64,000 nucleotides of DNA from Adiantum capillus-veneris (taxonomy: Eukaryota; Streptophyta; Polypodiopsida; Polypodiales; Pteridaceae). The number at the start of each line of letters is the position of its first letter. Position 1 is the stretch's first letter. Under the pieces are notes generated by a model that was not told where the DNA came from, did no database searches, and was given only the letters and a program-made list of their open reading frames with translations. The position numbers were made by a program, and so were the translations under genes. Positions 62,201 through 64,000 of the stretch are shown here, piece after piece. The stretch lies in contig CM043946.1 of NCBI GenBank assembly GCA_014529385.2, positions 37,462,058 through 37,526,057 on the forward strand, read 5' to 3'.

Positions 62201-63719
62201 ATGTTTCAATGGACCCTAGCTTGGACAAGTGGTGGACCTTTGATTCTCTCTATGTTTCAATAGAGTTAGCTTGGACAAGTGGTGGACCTTGAAACAAAAC
62301 CCCCATGTAAACCTATGCTGGTCACTCCAAGTGGTGAGAAAGAATAACCCTTAAGATATAGCCTTATAGGTTGGACAAGTGGTGGACCTTAACACCCAAA
62401 TATTCTTAATATAATGACATAGAGTGAAAAAGTGGTGAATCTTGAGACCAAACCACTCATGCTACTAGCGTTAATAGGTTGGACAAGTGGTGGACCTTGA
62501 ATGTAAACCCCCCATGTTTCAATAGAGTTAGCTTCGACAAATGGTAGAGGATCCTTCTCTCCATGTTTCAATGGAGCCTAGCTTGGACAAGTGGTGGACC
62601 TTTGTTTCTCTCTATGTTTCAATAGAGTTAGCTTGGACAAGTGGTGGACCTTGGAGCCAAACCCCCATGTAAAACATATCATGGACATTTCAAGTGGTGA
62701 GAAAGAATACCCTTTAAGATATACCCTTATAGGTTGGACAAGTGGTCGACCTTAACACCCAGATCTTCTTAACGTAATGACATAGAGTGGAAAAGTGGTG
62801 AATCTTGAGACCAAACCACTCATGCTACTAGAGATAATAGGTTGGACAAGTGGTGGACCTTGAATGTAAACTCCCCATGTACAAAATATCGTGGGTTTAA
62901 GGGTATTTCAATGGATCTTAGCATCTTGGAGACATGGTGCAGCTTGCTTCTCTTCATGTTTCAATGGAGCCTATCTTGGAAAATGGTGGAGCATCCTTCT
63001 CTCCATGTTTCAATGGACCCTAGCTTAGACAAGTGGTGGACCTTTGCTTCTCTCTATGTTTCAATAGAGTTAGCTTGGACAAGTGGTGGAACTTGGAACC
63101 AAACCCCCATGTAAAACCTATCATGGTCATTCCAAGTGGTGGAAGAATACCCTTGAGAAAGAATACCTTTAAGATATAGCCTTATAGGTTGGACAAGTGG
63201 TGGACCTTAACACCCAGATCTTCTTAATATAATGACATAGAGTGGAAAAGTGGTGAATCTTGACATCAAACCACTCATGCTACTAGTGATAATAGGTTGG
63301 ACAAGTGGTGGACCTTGAATGTAAACCCCCCATGTACGAAATATCATGGGTTTAAGATATTTCAATGGAGCCTAGCATTTTGGAGACATGGTGCAGCTTG
63401 CTTCTCTTCATGTTTCAATCAAACCTGGCTTGGACAAATGGTGGAGCATCCTTCTCTCCATGTTTCAATGGAGCCTAGCTTGGACAAGTGGTGGACCTTT
63501 GATTCTCTCTATGTTTCAATAGAGTTAGCTTGGACAAGTGGTGGACCTTGGAACCATACCCCTATGTAAAACCCATCATGTGCATTCCAAGTGGTGGTAA
63601 ATAATACCATTTAAGATATTGCCTTATAGGTTGGACAAGTGGTGGACCTTAACACCCAGATCTTCTTAATATAATGACATAGAGTGGAAAAGTGGTGAAT
63701 CTTGAGACCAAACCACTCA
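59284..63719 (+). repeat. 4.4 kb tandem duplication, copy 2
   Basis: This is the second copy of 54860-59283. Both junctions fall at the same phase of the satellite unit (ACCACTCA[G/T]GCTACTA), as expected for unequal crossover between units. A few mosaic sites, for example 57164 against 61585, suggest later exchange. After 63719 a further diverged unit begins and runs off the window. Confidence 0.88.
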
Positions 63720-64000
63720 TGCTACTAGGGATAATAGGTTGGACAAGTGGTGGACCTTGAATTTAAACCCCACATATACAAAATATCATGGGTTTAAGGT
63801 ATTTCAATGGAGCCTAGCATCTCAAAGACATGGTGCATCTTGCTTCTCTTCATGTTTCAATGGAGCCTATTTTGGACAAATGGTGGAGCATCCTTCTCTC
63901 CATGTTTCAATGGACCCTAGATTGGACAAGTGGTGGACCTTTGCTTCTCTCTATGTTTCAATATAGTTAGCCTATATTAGACAATTAGTAGACCTCGAAT

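Larger units (their letters stand above)
33095..64000 (+). repeat. Hierarchical satellite array (continues past window end)
   Basis: About 30.9 kb is made almost entirely of units of about 430 bp, all in the same orientation. Each unit holds five near-intact copies of the box TTGGACAAGTGGTGGACCTT plus about three decayed ones, at a basic spacing of about 50 bp. Many units carry an open frame beginning MDKWWTLNVNP and ending WNQTPM. Frames are conserved only where the DNA is, are broken freely by 1-bp indels, and overlap in other frames, so they are not genes. No transposon interrupts the array. Function is unknown; centromeric, heterochromatic or neutral satellite are all possible. Confidence 0.95.

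Noticed and set aside
33385-63966. Dozens of 60-130 codon open frames in the satellite (MDKWWTLNVNP..., MEPSILETW...)
   Set aside because: They recur with the repeat unit, exist in several overlapping frames and on the minus strand, and are truncated at random by 1-bp indels. They show no conservation beyond that of the DNA.
33095-64000. CRISPR-like pattern: 20-bp repeats about 50 bp apart
   Set aside because: The intervening sequences are themselves repeats and not unique spacers. No cas genes are present and the context is a plant nuclear genome.

Overview
The window looks like nuclear DNA from a land plant. It holds two Ty1/copia retrotransposons whose primer-binding sites match the 3' end of plant initiator tRNA-Met. 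It also has a fragment of a CYP78A-type cytochrome P450 (a land-plant family), a degenerate Cys-rich ectodomain gene resembling wall-associated-kinase proteins, and a long satellite array. No rRNA, tRNA, CRISPR or prokaryotic-style operon was seen. The DUF7869-type gene and the repeat content make a fern, bryophyte or lycophyte plausible, but that is inference.

Layout. 1-10574 is repeat-rich and essentially gene-free. It contains one copy of a segmental duplication (1-1373), a 50-unit TC microsatellite, a 1.3 kb tandem duplication, a decayed minus-strand polyprotein with a protease-like segment, a stretch strewn with GCGTAGG motifs, and purine-rich and AT-rich low-complexity DNA. 10575-25539 is a nest of copia elements. 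A minus-strand 5' fragment (LTR plus gag) lies at 10575-11523. The second copy of the segmental duplication runs from 11800. It is split by a structurally complete plus-strand copia element at 13466-19219 that has 306-bp LTRs and a 5-bp target duplication; the first duplication copy supplies the empty site. P450 and ectodomain gene remnants follow at 19316-21285. A 5'-truncated minus-strand copia element then occupies 21343-25539. All internal copia regions are damaged except one long RT-RNase H frame.

25832-29060 (minus) is the only substantial gene-like unit that is not copia. It encodes a protein of about 1,075 codons with a DUF8039-like N-terminus and a DUF7869-like C-terminal half that looks like an RNase H-fold transposase. 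It is broken only by one extra A in a run of six. It begins just after a good splice acceptor.

29158-64000 is dominated by a satellite family built around the 20-bp box TTGGACAAGTGGTGGACCTT. The diverged flank next to the gene has box copies about 55 bp apart. From 33095 to the window end the array is hierarchical. Submonomers of about 50 bp, each carrying an intact or decayed box, form units of about 430 bp. Two unit types (about 442 and 425 bp) alternate as an 867-bp dimer, and a 4.4 kb block of older variants is itself tandemly duplicated. Homogeneous units lie in the middle and divergent units at the edges. The 60-90-codon open frames throughout the array are by-products of the repeat and not genes.
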